Shown piece after piece: positions 1-7,360 of a stretch of DNA of 64,000 nucleotides. The DNA is taken from positions 124,001 to 188,000 of the forward strand of contig NZ_LIUF01000005.1 in NCBI RefSeq assembly GCF_001280425.1. The letters are read 5' to 3'. How positions within the stretch are numbered: position 1 is the stretch's first letter; each line of letters starts with the position of its first letter. The notes beneath the pieces were generated by a model, which was given only the letters and a program-made list of their open reading frames with translations, did not search any database and was not told the DNA's origin. The DNA is from Haloarcula rubripromontorii. Its GTDB lineage: Archaea; Halobacteriota; Halobacteria; Halobacteriales; Haloarculaceae. The translations under genes and the position numbers were made by a program.

Positions 1-228
1 CGAGTAGTTGTACCTGTTCGCCGCGATAATGCCCTGCCCGACGTTCGCCTCTACGATTGCCCGCATCTCCAGTGCGTCGTTGCTCCCGGCGACCTCGCCC
101 CGGCTGGCGAGGTTCTGCGTGTAAATCGCGGAGTTGACGACCAGCGCCAGCCCGATGAACGTCACCGCCAGGGCCAGCGCGGCGATGAGAATTATCTGTC
201 CGCGGTCGTCATTGTTCAGATGCGCCAC
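1..228 (-). CDS. Pilin-like secreted protein with class III-type N terminus, truncated by the window edge
   Basis: Partial gene; the 3' end lies beyond base 1. It reads from a GTG at 226-228 as VAHLNNDDRGQ followed by a hydrophobic stretch (IILIAALALAVTFIGLALVV). A short polar segment ending in DRGQ before a single N-terminal helix is the layout of archaeal pilins and related secreted pseudopilin-like proteins. The start overlaps the 3' end of the upstream gene by 13 bp, so it is the third gene of a minus-strand operon. The GTG is chosen because it gives the shortest pre-helix segment and follows the overlap. Such short pilin-like proteins cluster in haloarchaea, often with type IV pilus-like secretion ATPases; that partner is not visible here. 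Exact family not assigned. Confidence 0.7.
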   Translation of the reverse strand, partial: MAHLNNDDRGQIILIAALALAVTFIGLALVVNSAIYTQNLASRGEVAGSNDALEMRAIVEANVGQGIIAANRYNYS

Positions 229-803
229 GCAACCACCTCCACGCTGACCGTGTTGTAGACGTTCGTCCCGGTGTCTGAAACCGTATAATCGGTCGCCGGG
301 TCACCAAGCCGTGTGCTGTTTCGCGTCCCATCCGCGTCTCGCAGATGGTCGTCGTCCATGAGCGTGATTGTGCGGCTAGCACGCACTGCGTTGTCGCTCG
401 GCTCACCGCTGTAGATGTATCGAGTCGTGACGGTTCGCCCCTGCATATTCTGGAACCTGAGGTAGACGTTATAAGCGATTCCCCGCCGGTCGAACGCACG
501 CTCTAGCAACTCTCCGAACCGATTGTCCGGCGGCCCGTTCGTGTAATATTCCCGATCGCCAGCCGTGCTATGGAACTGCGCCGTGCTGTTGTCCCAGTAG
601 AGCACAGCCGGTTTTAATGCGTCCTCTGCCGCCGCCGAGGCGAGGACTCCCTGGCCGATTGCTTGCTGTTGGTTCTCGATGTGCTGGCTCGACGTACTCG
701 CCGACAGCGGCGTCACCGCTGTCATCTGTAGGGCAAATACCAGACTTGCCAGTAACAGCATTCCACTGACGATGGCTTCGAGCGTGTGGGCCTGCGCACG
801 CAT
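216..803 (-). CDS. Pilin-like secreted protein (second of three)
   Basis: Encodes 195 aa. The N terminus (MRAQAHTLEAIVSGMLLLAS) is a short polar segment followed directly by one hydrophobic helix of about 20 residues, as in type IV pilin-like proteins; the rest is a polar, presumably extracytoplasmic domain rich in Asp, Thr and Asn. There is no catalytic motif I recognise. It starts 2 bp after the stop of the upstream 201-aa gene and overlaps the next gene, so all three are probably one transcript. The likely role is a minor pilin or pseudopilin-like surface protein; this rests on topology and context, not on a family match. Confidence 0.72.
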   Translation of the reverse strand: MRAQAHTLEAIVSGMLLLASLVFALQMTAVTPLSASTSSQHIENQQQAIGQGVLASAAAEDALKPAVLYWDNSTAQFHSTAGDREYYTNGPPDNRFGELLERAFDRRGIAYNVYLRFQNMQGRTVTTRYIYSGEPSDNAVRASRTITLMDDDHLRDADGTRNSTRLGDPATDYTVSDTGTNVYNTVSVEVVAWRI

Positions 804-804
804 A

Positions 805-1410
805 CTACCACATCACCACGCGTACTGTGACGTCCTGCCCGTTCAGCGAGACCACTCGCAGCGCAGTGACCGACGCGTCGTTGTTCGTTGGCGGATTCCC
901 GCCGGTAGTGAGTATCGTTCCACAGCCACCACTGGCCGCAACGAGTTCCTCGTTTGTTCCATCCCAACAGAGCGTTTCGTCGGCGGCTGCTGTTGCCGTC
1001 GCATTCCCCCGGATTGTGACGTTCACGTTCTCCAAAGCCGGGTCAAGCCCGACCCGTTCTTCGGTACTCCCACCGGAGTCGTAGCCACACCCTGACGGTG
1101 GTGCGTTTCCAGCGAAGAACTCCTGCGTACAGTGTTCGTCCAGCACGTACGGTTGCTGTGGCGAACCAAGCATCCCCATTGTGAGTCCATCGGCAACTCT
1201 GTCGGTCGTGACCGTCTCCTCCTGAATCCCTGCCGAAAACGGCGACAGAAGTCCCGGAATGAACAGGAAAATGAATATCAAGACGCTCAAAAACAAGCTC
1301 ATACCGATTGCGAAGTCCAGCGTCGTCTGCCCGCGCTGGTGCCCTCCGCTCCAGAGTGACCGGACGACACACCGGTTGGTAGACTGCGTCTCATTTCTCC
1401 TACGGTTCAT
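805..1410 (-). CDS. Pilin-like secreted protein (first of three)
   Basis: Encodes 201 aa. After a basic N-terminal segment the motif RGQTTLDFAIGMSLFLSVL leads into a long hydrophobic helix (about residues 33-55), resembling the class III signal and N-terminal helix of haloarchaeal pilin-like proteins. The remainder is a soluble domain with a Cys pair (CTQ and SGCGY) and a later Cys pair, which could form disulfides outside the cell. It is the promoter-proximal gene of the minus-strand trio. The annotated ATG gives a rather long, Arg-rich pre-helix segment, so a later start is possible. Function is inferred from topology only. Confidence 0.7.
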   Translation of the reverse strand: MNRRRNETQSTNRCVVRSLWSGGHQRGQTTLDFAIGMSLFLSVLIFIFLFIPGLLSPFSAGIQEETVTTDRVADGLTMGMLGSPQQPYVLDEHCTQEFFAGNAPPSGCGYDSGGSTEERVGLDPALENVNVTIRGNATATAAADETLCWDGTNEELVAASGGCGTILTTGGNPPTNNDASVTALRVVSLNGQDVTVRVVMW

Positions 1411-1456
1411 AAGCCTGATTCACTGAACTGAGATTACTGTAGGGATGGTATCAGGC

Positions 1457-1464
1457 GTTATAAC
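1457..1464 (-). promoter_or_regulatory. Probable TATA box of the pilin-like operon
   Basis: GTTATAAC read on the minus strand, about 50 bp upstream of the ATG at 1410 and the only good TATA-like element in the 1411-1600 gap. Assigned by position only. Confidence 0.4.
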
Positions 1465-1575
1465 CATTATGGCCGTACTGTAACTCCGATTACCAGATTT
1501 CTACGCACCCCTGGAAGTCGATGCAATACTGGTCTGTTTGAGACCATGAGTCCGGTTCTCTATGTCCCGGTGCTT

Positions 1576-1599
1576 CGATGGGTTTAAGCAATCCCATCG
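1576..1599 (+). promoter_or_regulatory. tRNA-Ala promoter with inverted repeat around the TATA element
   Basis: A TATA-like TTTAAG (1583-1588) lies about 35 bp before tRNA-Ala, a usual distance for a haloarchaeal tRNA with a short 5' leader. It is enclosed by a perfect 7-bp inverted repeat, CGATGGG (1576-1582) and CCCATCG (1593-1599). Confidence 0.5.
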
Positions 1600-1620
1600 G
1601 GAAGCAGATAATGCACGCAA

Positions 1621-1692
1621 GGGCTCGTAGATCAGGGGTAGATCACTCCCTTGGCATGGGAGAGGCCCCGGGTTCAAATCCCGGCGAGTCCA
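1621..1692 (+). tRNA. tRNA-Ala (GGC)
   Basis: A 72-nt cloverleaf. The acceptor strands are GGGCTCG and CGAGTCC (one G-T wobble) followed by discriminator A. The anticodon stem CTCCC/GGGAG holds the loop TTGGCAT, giving anticodon GGC for alanine, and the T arm contains GGTTCAAATCC. No CCA is encoded, as usual in haloarchaea. Its 3' end serves as the attachment site of the adjacent provirus, whose attL repeat begins inside the T arm and extends 8 bases past the gene, so the gene stays intact after integration. Confidence 0.96.
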
Positions 1693-1700
1693 TCCTTATT
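1680..1700 (+). repeat. attL core (21-bp direct repeat with attR)
   Basis: The 21 bases at 1680-1700 (starting CCCGGCGAGTCC, ending CCTTATT) recur exactly at 16667-16687. Identity stops on both sides: the preceding base is T here and A at attR, and the following base is T here and C at attR. The first 13 bases are the 3' end of tRNA-Ala. This is the standard signature of tyrosine-integrase insertion into a tRNA 3' end. Confidence 0.93.
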
Positions 1701-1710
1701 TTACCGTCGT

Positions 1711-1756
1711 AAACAGGGAATTAATAACACGACGAGAGTGCCGTCTCTCCCTGTTT
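1711..1756. repeat. Inverted repeat in the provirus left arm
   Basis: AAACAGGGA (1711-1719) and its exact complement TCCCTGTTT (1748-1756) enclose a smaller pair, GAGAG (1734-1738) and CTCTC (1745-1749). It starts 10 bp inside attL, a position suitable for an integrase or excisionase arm site or for a hairpin. The rest of 1701-1886 shows no gene. Confidence 0.4.
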
Positions 1757-1886
1757 TCGGCACAATCGGGTTTCGAGAACCCTCCCCGGAGAAAGAGAGT
1801 TCATCGGGAATCCGGATGCACCCCTCGCAGTCACGCGATTATTCCGAGGGAGTACAGTTCTCTAACATTTCTCGGAGGTGGTCGGC

Positions 1887-2030
1887 GTGTCGCCTAAACG
1901 CGACCTCGCCCAGCCCACCGACTGGCCATTCGCTCGTGATAAGTTTGTCCGTGCGTCTCGACTCCTGGAGGCGACCGACGACGATGTTCGTCAAGCTATC
2001 GAGCAGGTCGAGGACGGTGGTCAGCAGTGA
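1887..2030 (+). CDS. Small provirus protein, 47 aa, upstream of Rep
   Basis: Reads from GTG at 1887 to TGA at 2028-2030. The start is supported by a strong Shine-Dalgarno GGAGGTG (1874-1880) six bases ahead, which is notable in a genome where many genes are leaderless. The product begins VSPKRDLAQPTDWPFARDKF and ends in an acidic, Gln-rich tail; it has no membrane segment and I recognise no family. The next gene's GTG overlaps its stop (GTGA), so the two are translationally coupled. It is probably a small replication or early regulatory accessory; that is inference from position. Confidence 0.6.
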   Translation: MSPKRDLAQPTDWPFARDKFVRASRLLEATDDDVRQAIEQVEDGGQQ

Positions 2031-2185
2031 CCGACGATCTGCCTGCTCGCCCACGCTGTCAATGGTGCGACAATAGCGCGTCGGAACTCGAACCTGCCCC
2101 TTGCGCTCGCTGCTCGGTCGCTCTTGATCGCCTCAACGAACCCGGCGTTTCCGCCGTCTCGAAAGAGGGGCAGGTGATTCGATGA
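2027..2185 (+). CDS. Small zinc-finger protein, 52 aa
   Basis: A GTG start at 2027 overlaps the previous stop and its own TGA (2183-2185) overlaps the next ATG. The protein carries two CxxC pairs, CQWC and CARC, spaced like a single treble-clef or zinc-ribbon knuckle; the rest is short and polar. Such mini zinc-finger proteins are common in haloarchaeal viruses and plasmids beside Rep genes. Because start and stop both sit in overlaps within one tight operon, translation is likely even though the protein is short. The function is unknown; nucleic-acid binding or regulation of Rep is a guess from the fold and the neighbours. Confidence 0.6.
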   Translation: MTDDLPARPRCQWCDNSASELEPAPCARCSVALDRLNEPGVSAVSKEGQVIR

Positions 2186-2547
2186 CGGACTGGTCGAACT
2201 ACGTCCAGTACCGCTGCCCGCTCTGTCAGGACAACTGCATCAACCGGGTCGACCATCCAGCGACGGAGGCGAACCGCTGCAAGCAGTGCCACAGTGTTCC
2301 CTCGTCGACCGACACAAGTGAGGGAGCGGGAGAGCTGGCACGCCCGGAAGCGCAACGGAGTGAGCATCCCGGACCGGTCGGCGAGCGCCAATCGCCGTCC
2401 GCACCAGCTCGACCAACTGGCAGCGCCCCCTCGCGGGGCGACCCGGAAGCCCGAACGTCTCCCCCGAACCCGGAGGGTGAGGGGAATCCCAACAGCGACA
2501 CACTGGGCAGCCGACGAACGGACGCCCGTTCTGATGGTCCCAAATGA
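2182..2547 (+). CDS. Zinc-finger protein with long disordered tail
   Basis: Encodes 121 aa. The N terminus (about residues 8-40) has the pairs CPLC and CKQC plus a lone Cys, a zinc-ribbon-like module. From about residue 45 to the end the sequence is low-complexity, rich in Pro, Ser, Gly, Arg and Glu, and probably disordered. It overlaps both neighbours by ATGA junctions and directly precedes Rep, so the three small ORFs and Rep form one operon. The domain layout would suit a DNA-binding helper of replication, but nothing in the sequence proves this. Confidence 0.65.
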   Translation: MTDWSNYVQYRCPLCQDNCINRVDHPATEANRCKQCHSVPSSTDTSEGAGELARPEAQRSEHPGPVGERQSPSAPARPTGSAPSRGDPEARTSPPNPEGEGNPNSDTLGSRRTDARSDGPK

Positions 2548-4334
2548 GCGTCGTCGAGCCGCCGGGACACCTGGGCGGTCTCGACCTCGCCGATAGATGT
2601 AACACTCCCGTCTTAGCAGACCTTCTTGAAGAGCGCGACCTACTCGGTCACGGCCAACTACTCGATGGAACTCTCACAGAGCGCGACGAAGACCGCATAC
2701 GTGTGGCGAAGTTCATTGCGGCGCATCCAGAGGGTACACCGCTGTCACACGTTGTTTCGTACGCCGTCAAAGGTGTCTCCCCCGAAACGTGCGAGCGCGT
2801 CGAAGGCTCCGATCCCGACTACCAGTTTGCATACCGCTTCGTGGACGACCTCGTAGCCCCTGACGACCCTTACGTGCGGAAATCCGAGTCTGCAGGGGTT
2901 CTGATGGTGACCCCGACCCTCCGCCTTCTTGACTTGATTACAGAAGGCATTACTCAAACGGCCCACCAGACCGAGGGTCAGACGTACGACCGCCAATTCA
3001 TCCGCAACTACCTCAAGCGGGTCGATTCCGTCGATGACGACCTACGCGAGCTACTGGAGGACAGTTTTACATCCTACCTCAATCGCATCGAGGACTACCG
3101 GCTGCTGTTCGACGTTCACTTCGTCGACCGGCGTGGTGGCGAGTCCACACAGCGGATGACCAAGCGGTACAAGACCCGTTTCAACGACCAAGGGCGGGTC
3201 TCGAAGCAGTTCGCCCGGTTCAATGACGCACTCGAATACGGTTATGAAAACGCTGAGAACGCTGTGTTGGTGACGCTGACGACTGACCCAAAGCGCCAGG
3301 ACTCGCTGCTGGACGGGATAGATTCGATAAACGAGAACTTCAACAGACTGCTGTCGTACTTCGATTCGGACCCGTCGACGAAAGACAACACACGTAACTC
3401 GACCGTTCCCGGCTGGCGTCCCGATCTCGACGACGACGTGACTGGGCGACCGCGCGAGCGCCCGGATTACATCAAGGCCTTGGAGTTCACGGAAAAAGGG
3501 TATCCGCACCTGCACGTACTGTTCTTCGACGTTCCTACCCGCGAATCCGATAGCCTCCCTTGGCTGTGCGACAAGCCCGAAGTGGCTGCGAAGTGGGCCG
3601 ACTACGGCCAGGGCGAAATCGTCGACGTGTATCCGCTGACCTACCGCGACGATCTCGACGACTTGGAGCCGGAGTTCCAGAGCGATGAGGGCTTCGTCGA
3701 CTGGTATCGCTTTGGCGACCACGATCACAGCGAGGATTGGGTACGTGAGCGCACCCGCTCACACGAGCTGATCGAGTTCGGCGACGACGGCCACGGGAAG
3801 GAATCAACTGCCGGCGCGTATCTCGGGAAGTACCTGAGTGCGACGTTCGGCTCGCTGCTTGATGCCTCTGAATCGTTCGAGCAGGGCGACGACGAGCGTG
3901 AGACGTATGCGGACAAAGCGGCGACGTGGAAGCTCGCGCTGTACTGGGCGACAAACCGGCGCTTCTGGTCCTGCTCGAAATCGATTACGGAGGGAATTGA
4001 TCGGAACGACCACCTGCAAGATCCGGACGTTCGTGAAACCGTCCGCTGGTGCTCACTCGATTCAGTACAAGCCGCAAGCGAGAGTGAAGTACGTGACAGT
4101 CTTGCGCGTCGGCAGTGGGACGACCTCGACAATCTCGATGCTGCCATAGAGCGGGCTATTTCGGACGTTGAACAGCCGCAGGTACGTTCAACGCTCCCCG
4201 AAGGGGCTATGTTCCGTTGTACCGTCGAATATATTGGCGCATACGCACATCATGACCTTCCTGTGGCGAAGTTAGTAGATGGTGCACGTCATCTTGAGTC
4301 CGCTGAAGACCGTATTGTTGATTCCAGTAGTTAA
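2544..4334 (+). CDS. HUH-type replication initiation protein (Rep)
   Basis: Encodes 596 aa. Three elements of the rolling-circle HUH endonuclease family can be seen in order: a motif 1-like VLVTLTTDP (residues 241-249), the metal-binding HLH at 322-324 in PHLHVLFF, and a catalytic motif YLGKY with Tyr426, Lys429 and Tyr430. The enzyme would nick the replication origin and attach through a tyrosine. The first 240 residues and the last 150 lack a motif I know. The protein is longer than classical plasmid Reps, as is usual for Reps of temperate haloviruses. It starts in an ATGA overlap with the zinc-finger gene. Assignment to the betapleolipovirus Rep group is inferred from the element, not from alignment. 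Confidence 0.8.
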   Translation: MSVVEPPGHLGGLDLADRCNTPVLADLLEERDLLGHGQLLDGTLTERDEDRIRVAKFIAAHPEGTPLSHVVSYAVKGVSPETCERVEGSDPDYQFAYRFVDDLVAPDDPYVRKSESAGVLMVTPTLRLLDLITEGITQTAHQTEGQTYDRQFIRNYLKRVDSVDDDLRELLEDSFTSYLNRIEDYRLLFDVHFVDRRGGESTQRMTKRYKTRFNDQGRVSKQFARFNDALEYGYENAENAVLVTLTTDPKRQDSLLDGIDSINENFNRLLSYFDSDPSTKDNTRNSTVPGWRPDLDDDVTGRPRERPDYIKALEFTEKGYPHLHVLFFDVPTRESDSLPWLCDKPEVAAKWADYGQGEIVDVYPLTYRDDLDDLEPEFQSDEGFVDWYRFGDHDHSEDWVRERTRSHELIEFGDDGHGKESTAGAYLGKYLSATFGSLLDASESFEQGDDERETYADKAATWKLALYWATNRRFWSCSKSITEGIDRNDHLQDPDVRETVRWCSLDSVQAASESEVRDSLARRQWDDLDNLDAAIERAISDVEQPQVRSTLPEGAMFRCTVEYIGAYAHHDLPVAKLVDGARHLESAEDRIVDSSS

Positions 4335-4393
4335 TCAAAATAAACTGTAAGGCTAATTATCGAAATCGACCACATTGACTCGACATTGTGTCG

Positions 4394-4434
4394 GAAAGTT
4401 ACTCTTGATACTAACTCGAAAGTTCGTACTCTTG
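4394..4434 (+). promoter_or_regulatory. Direct repeat upstream of the AT-rich cargo genes
   Basis: GAAAGTTACTCTTG (4394-4407) recurs at 4418-4434 with a 3-base insertion (GAAAGTT, CGT, ACTCTTG). The repeat start-to-start distance is 24 bp. It lies 50-90 bp ahead of the 4484 gene, with TATA-like tracts (TTTAAG, TATATTG) between, so it is placed as an operator would be. The 4335-4483 gap has no other feature. Confidence 0.35.
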
Positions 4435-4483
4435 TAAATTATGACTAGAGTTTAAGTGACTGTATATTGTTTTATCTGGTGAA

Positions 4484-5167
4484 ATGCAAAGCGGGATAAT
4501 TGGGTCGGTAAATGGTGAATTCGAAGATATTGATACAACTACCTTTCCTTCAGTTCGAAACGAAGATGGTTTAGAATTACGTTCAACGCTATCGATAAGT
4601 GAAACTGGAACTAATCAGAGTGGAACCAAAATTATTCATGGAACTGCCGCAGATCAGGAAATATTAGACGAAGAAAGAAAAACCATCAACTCAAAAGGGG
4701 AAGTTGTCATAGATAGTCAGAATAAAAATATTATTACAAGGACAACTTCATTCATTTGTGTTCCCGGAGAATACGTAGTCGTTGACAGTTCAAGTGGTCA
4801 ATTTGCTTTTGATATTATAGGATCGGCTACAGGAACCATGATAGAAAGAGCAGAATTCAATCTGAATGCATTAATAGGTGATTATAAAGACAATACCGAA
4901 ATCTGGATGGGAGGATTCACTGGTCGCGAAGGATCGGCTGAATCAGGCGTTGCATATGGACGTGAGGTGTTGTCTGATTCAGAAATTGGAGTTGTTTTTG
5001 AGGATTCTGACTTAAATCAATTAGGCATTGAACTGGAACACAGGGGAGACGTATACAATATTCGAATGTCACGTGGAGGATATCTAGAGGTTTACGAGCC
5101 CAATGATCTGGGTGCGATGGGTTACGTCCGTCTCCTCAACGAAGTCATTGAGAATTACGTGAGGTGA
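4484..5167 (+). CDS. AT-rich cargo protein A, unknown family, paralogue of the next gene
   Basis: Encodes 227 aa, acidic, without signal peptide or membrane segment. The base and codon use is strikingly AT-rich (many AAT, ATT, AGA, GAA codons) compared with the GC-rich virus genes on both sides, pointing to recent acquisition. Residues about 100-226 align by eye with the next gene: a segment with FAFDIIGSATG, a WMGGF stretch, and a C-terminal RGGYLEVYEPNDLG region match FAFDLVERATG, WMGS and GGDWFQVLKPGDYT. The two are therefore tandem paralogues. No catalytic motif is evident. It may be a cargo, immunity or host-interaction factor; the function is unknown. Confidence 0.75.
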   Translation: MQSGIIGSVNGEFEDIDTTTFPSVRNEDGLELRSTLSISETGTNQSGTKIIHGTAADQEILDEERKTINSKGEVVIDSQNKNIITRTTSFICVPGEYVVVDSSSGQFAFDIIGSATGTMIERAEFNLNALIGDYKDNTEIWMGGFTGREGSAESGVAYGREVLSDSEIGVVFEDSDLNQLGIELEHRGDVYNIRMSRGGYLEVYEPNDLGAMGYVRLLNEVIENYVR

Positions 5168-5174
5168 TTAATTC

Positions 5175-5834
5175 ATGCCATTCATTTCAGGTGTGGTTGC
5201 CGAGGTTGAAAATCAAGATTCAGAAATTGACAGCTTTACAGATACAACTCCTGATGATTCAGAGCTAGATTCGTACGTAAGCATAAAGAGTGAGACTTCA
5301 GTTGATGGTACAAATTTTAAACATGGATTAGCGGTGAGAGAAAAGTTCGTAACCAGAGAAGGAGTAATAGTTGATAACAGCGATGTCTCAATAGGCGAAA
5401 GAGAAGAGACAACTTGGGTTTGGACCGAGTTCTGGTTGAGCAGGGATGACTTTATGATCGTAAAGAATAGCGATGGAATCTTTGCCTTTGATCTAGTTGA
5501 AAGAGCTACTGGATCTGATATAGACAGAGTTAGCTTTGATTTGGAGGATATTGTTAGTGACTATTCTGGACAGTGGATGGGCTCAATTGAAAATAGACCT
5601 GATAATGTCCAGAGCGCCACACTGTATGGCGACGATATTGAAGATGATGGTGACATGGGCGATGCCTTCCTCAATTCGAGCAAAAATCAGATTGGACCAT
5701 GGATCAATTACAATGGACAAGAGTTGAAGGTAAGAGTGGGCGGAGACTGGTTCCAAGTTTTAAAGCCCGGAGACTATACTAGAGAGCAGTATTTAAAACT
5801 GTATATGAATGTCTTATCGGCTTATACTACGTGA
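5175..5834 (+). CDS. AT-rich cargo protein B, unknown family, paralogue of the previous gene
   Basis: Encodes 219 aa, soluble, acidic and AT-rich in composition. It starts 7 bp after its paralogue stops, so the two are one transcript. The C-terminal halves are clearly homologous (FAFDL, ATGSDID, WMG, GDWFQVLKPGDY), while the N-terminal halves differ more, although both carry a pattern of Thr/Ser-rich strands and a GT...HG pair. The 3' end overlaps the convergent gene at 5827 by 8 bp. Two diverged copies kept side by side suggest a heteromeric complex or different targets of one fold. Function not recognised. Confidence 0.75.
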   Translation: MPFISGVVAEVENQDSEIDSFTDTTPDDSELDSYVSIKSETSVDGTNFKHGLAVREKFVTREGVIVDNSDVSIGEREETTWVWTEFWLSRDDFMIVKNSDGIFAFDLVERATGSDIDRVSFDLEDIVSDYSGQWMGSIENRPDNVQSATLYGDDIEDDGDMGDAFLNSSKNQIGPWINYNGQELKVRVGGDWFQVLKPGDYTREQYLKLYMNVLSAYTT

Positions 5835-6501
5835 GCTTAAAATATTTCTTGATCCCCTGACTGAGATTCCTTGGATTCTTAAACGTAAACTGCATAACAG
5901 AGTCTTTCCTACTTGCTTGAAGCCCCAACTTCTCATCTGTAATTTCATCTTCCCCCGGAGGCGCTCCCCGCTTCATTTTAGCCAGGACGAACGATTGCTC
6001 TGCTTTTTGCATTTCGAAACAATCGTTGTTGATAACTTCTGAGATGCACTCGGAAAGATTTTCAAATTCACGTAAGGCTTCATCAGACCGGTAGCCAAAT
6101 CTCAGTTCTGTATCAGACTTTATTACTAGTTTATAGCCCTCGACATCACTTATGCCTTCAGTGAAATTATGTTGCTCAACGATTTTGACGGTGATCTTAG
6201 TTGGAATCCCTTCCGCTCGCAACATCAACTGATTATCCTGCAGCTCCGGGTGAGAAATACCTCCTCTATATTTTCTTTGAATTTCTTTAAATGTAGGCAT
6301 ATCAAGGCCTTTTACCGGCTTCTTTTTGTACTTATCAACTCTCTTAACTTCAAGCTGGACTTCTTCATTCGTTAGATAATAGCTTGCTTTCTTCACCCAA
6401 GAACTGATGTTTTTCCTATAGATCCAAGTAAGTAGACCTATGAAGGCCGAAATTAGAATCTCGACTGCAATATCATTCCAAAGGGCGGTGATATCAACCA
6501 T
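5827..6501 (-). CDS. AT-rich membrane-anchored cargo protein, single N-terminal helix
   Basis: Encodes 224 aa. Residues 12-28 form one hydrophobic helix (VEILISAFIGLLTWIY) followed by a positively charged segment (YRKNISSWVKK), so the remaining 190 residues should lie in the cytoplasm. The soluble domain is mixed alpha/beta in appearance, with no motif I recognise. Base composition is AT-rich like its neighbours. The gene is convergent with the paralogue pair and its 3' end overlaps by 8 bp. A small inverted repeat lies just before its start. Possible roles include superinfection exclusion or an effector at the membrane; this is inference from topology and place. Confidence 0.7.
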   Translation of the reverse strand: MVDITALWNDIAVEILISAFIGLLTWIYRKNISSWVKKASYYLTNEEVQLEVKRVDKYKKKPVKGLDMPTFKEIQRKYRGGISHPELQDNQLMLRAEGIPTKITVKIVEQHNFTEGISDVEGYKLVIKSDTELRFGYRSDEALREFENLSECISEVINNDCFEMQKAEQSFVLAKMKRGAPPGEDEITDEKLGLQASRKDSVMQFTFKNPRNLSQGIKKYFKLT

Positions 6502-6503
6502 GG

Positions 6504-6528
6504 TATGTTTTTCTATGGGGGAAACATA
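6504..6528. repeat. Inverted repeat before the 5827-6501 gene
   Basis: TATGTTT (6504-6510) and AAACATA (6522-6528) form a perfect 7-bp inverted repeat just upstream of the minus-strand ATG at 6501. It could be an operator or a leader hairpin. Confidence 0.35.
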
Positions 6529-6613
6529 GTTATAGAGCTCTTGTTTCTAGTAGTGACCCGTACGGTACAATGATATGCTTTTTGACTGATAACACATACA
6601 TAACTTATTCGAC

Positions 6614-7360
6614 TCAGTCATCACGGCCTGGAGGAAGCTCATAGAAGATTTGGTTCCCTCCTACATCTTCAAAGTATAGTTTCTCGGTCACCTCAACCTC
6701 ACCTTTTTGACTAGCCAAGTCCTTCCACTCCTCAAGACTCATTTGATCTCCTTCTTCACTTGTTAGGATGAGTTGAAACCGGACTCGGCGTCCAGATTGG
6801 GGCATAACTACGCCGGGTGACTGATACTCCCCATCATCAACTTTGATTGCAGGACAGCGGTCTTTTACCAGACTTTTTTTATGGAAATATCTAGTGTAGG
6901 CTACCTCAATTTCGATAGAAAGATTCAAGATTGCTCCTGCTCCTGCATTTTCAACGTAGTACTGTCTTGTATTCTCTGAATCTGAGCGAAGCCGGTACGT
7001 TTCATCTCCTATTTCTGGACCATATTGAGTTTGCATCAGTCCTGTCTGTGTTTCCATTATACTTCTCTGAGTATCTTGGATCTGAGATTGCTCCTTTTGG
7101 ATAATGGTTTGTTGTCGGTATAGCGTTACCAAAGCGAGAGTTAGCAATAATGATCCTCCAGCATTAACAATCTGGGCGAATTTTGGTAGATTATATGGAA
7201 AGTCTGTGTTAGTAACATTTATTACGGAATTGTATTCTAACGCAGGAATCGCTATCAGTGTTACTGAAAAAACGCCGATCCCTAACCAGAATATAACTCG
7301 TGTAATCCATCCAGCAGCATCATCTGAATCATCCATAAGGAAGGTTCCCCCATACGGCAA
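6614..7360 (-). CDS. AT-rich two-helix membrane protein with coiled coil
   Basis: Encodes 248 aa, or 240 if the internal ATG at 7334-7336 (MDDSDDAAGW) is the true start. Two hydrophobic helices (about residues 18-40 and 62-83) form an N-terminal hairpin. A Gln/Glu-rich coiled coil follows (YRQQTIIQKEQSQIQDTQRS), then a predicted beta-rich cytoplasmic domain of about 130 residues. Composition is AT-rich and matches the other cargo genes. It is transcribed in the same direction as 5827-6501, 113 bp upstream of it. No enzyme motif was found. The layout, two TM helices plus coiled coil plus sensor-like domain, is seen in some phage-immunity membrane proteins, but that analogy is only structural. 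Confidence 0.72.
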   Translation of the reverse strand: MPYGGTFLMDDSDDAAGWITRVIFWLGIGVFSVTLIAIPALEYNSVINVTNTDFPYNLPKFAQIVNAGGSLLLTLALVTLYRQQTIIQKEQSQIQDTQRSIMETQTGLMQTQYGPEIGDETYRLRSDSENTRQYYVENAGAGAILNLSIEIEVAYTRYFHKKSLVKDRCPAIKVDDGEYQSPGVVMPQSGRRVRFQLILTSEEGDQMSLEEWKDLASQKGEVEVTEKLYFEDVGGNQIFYELPPGRDD

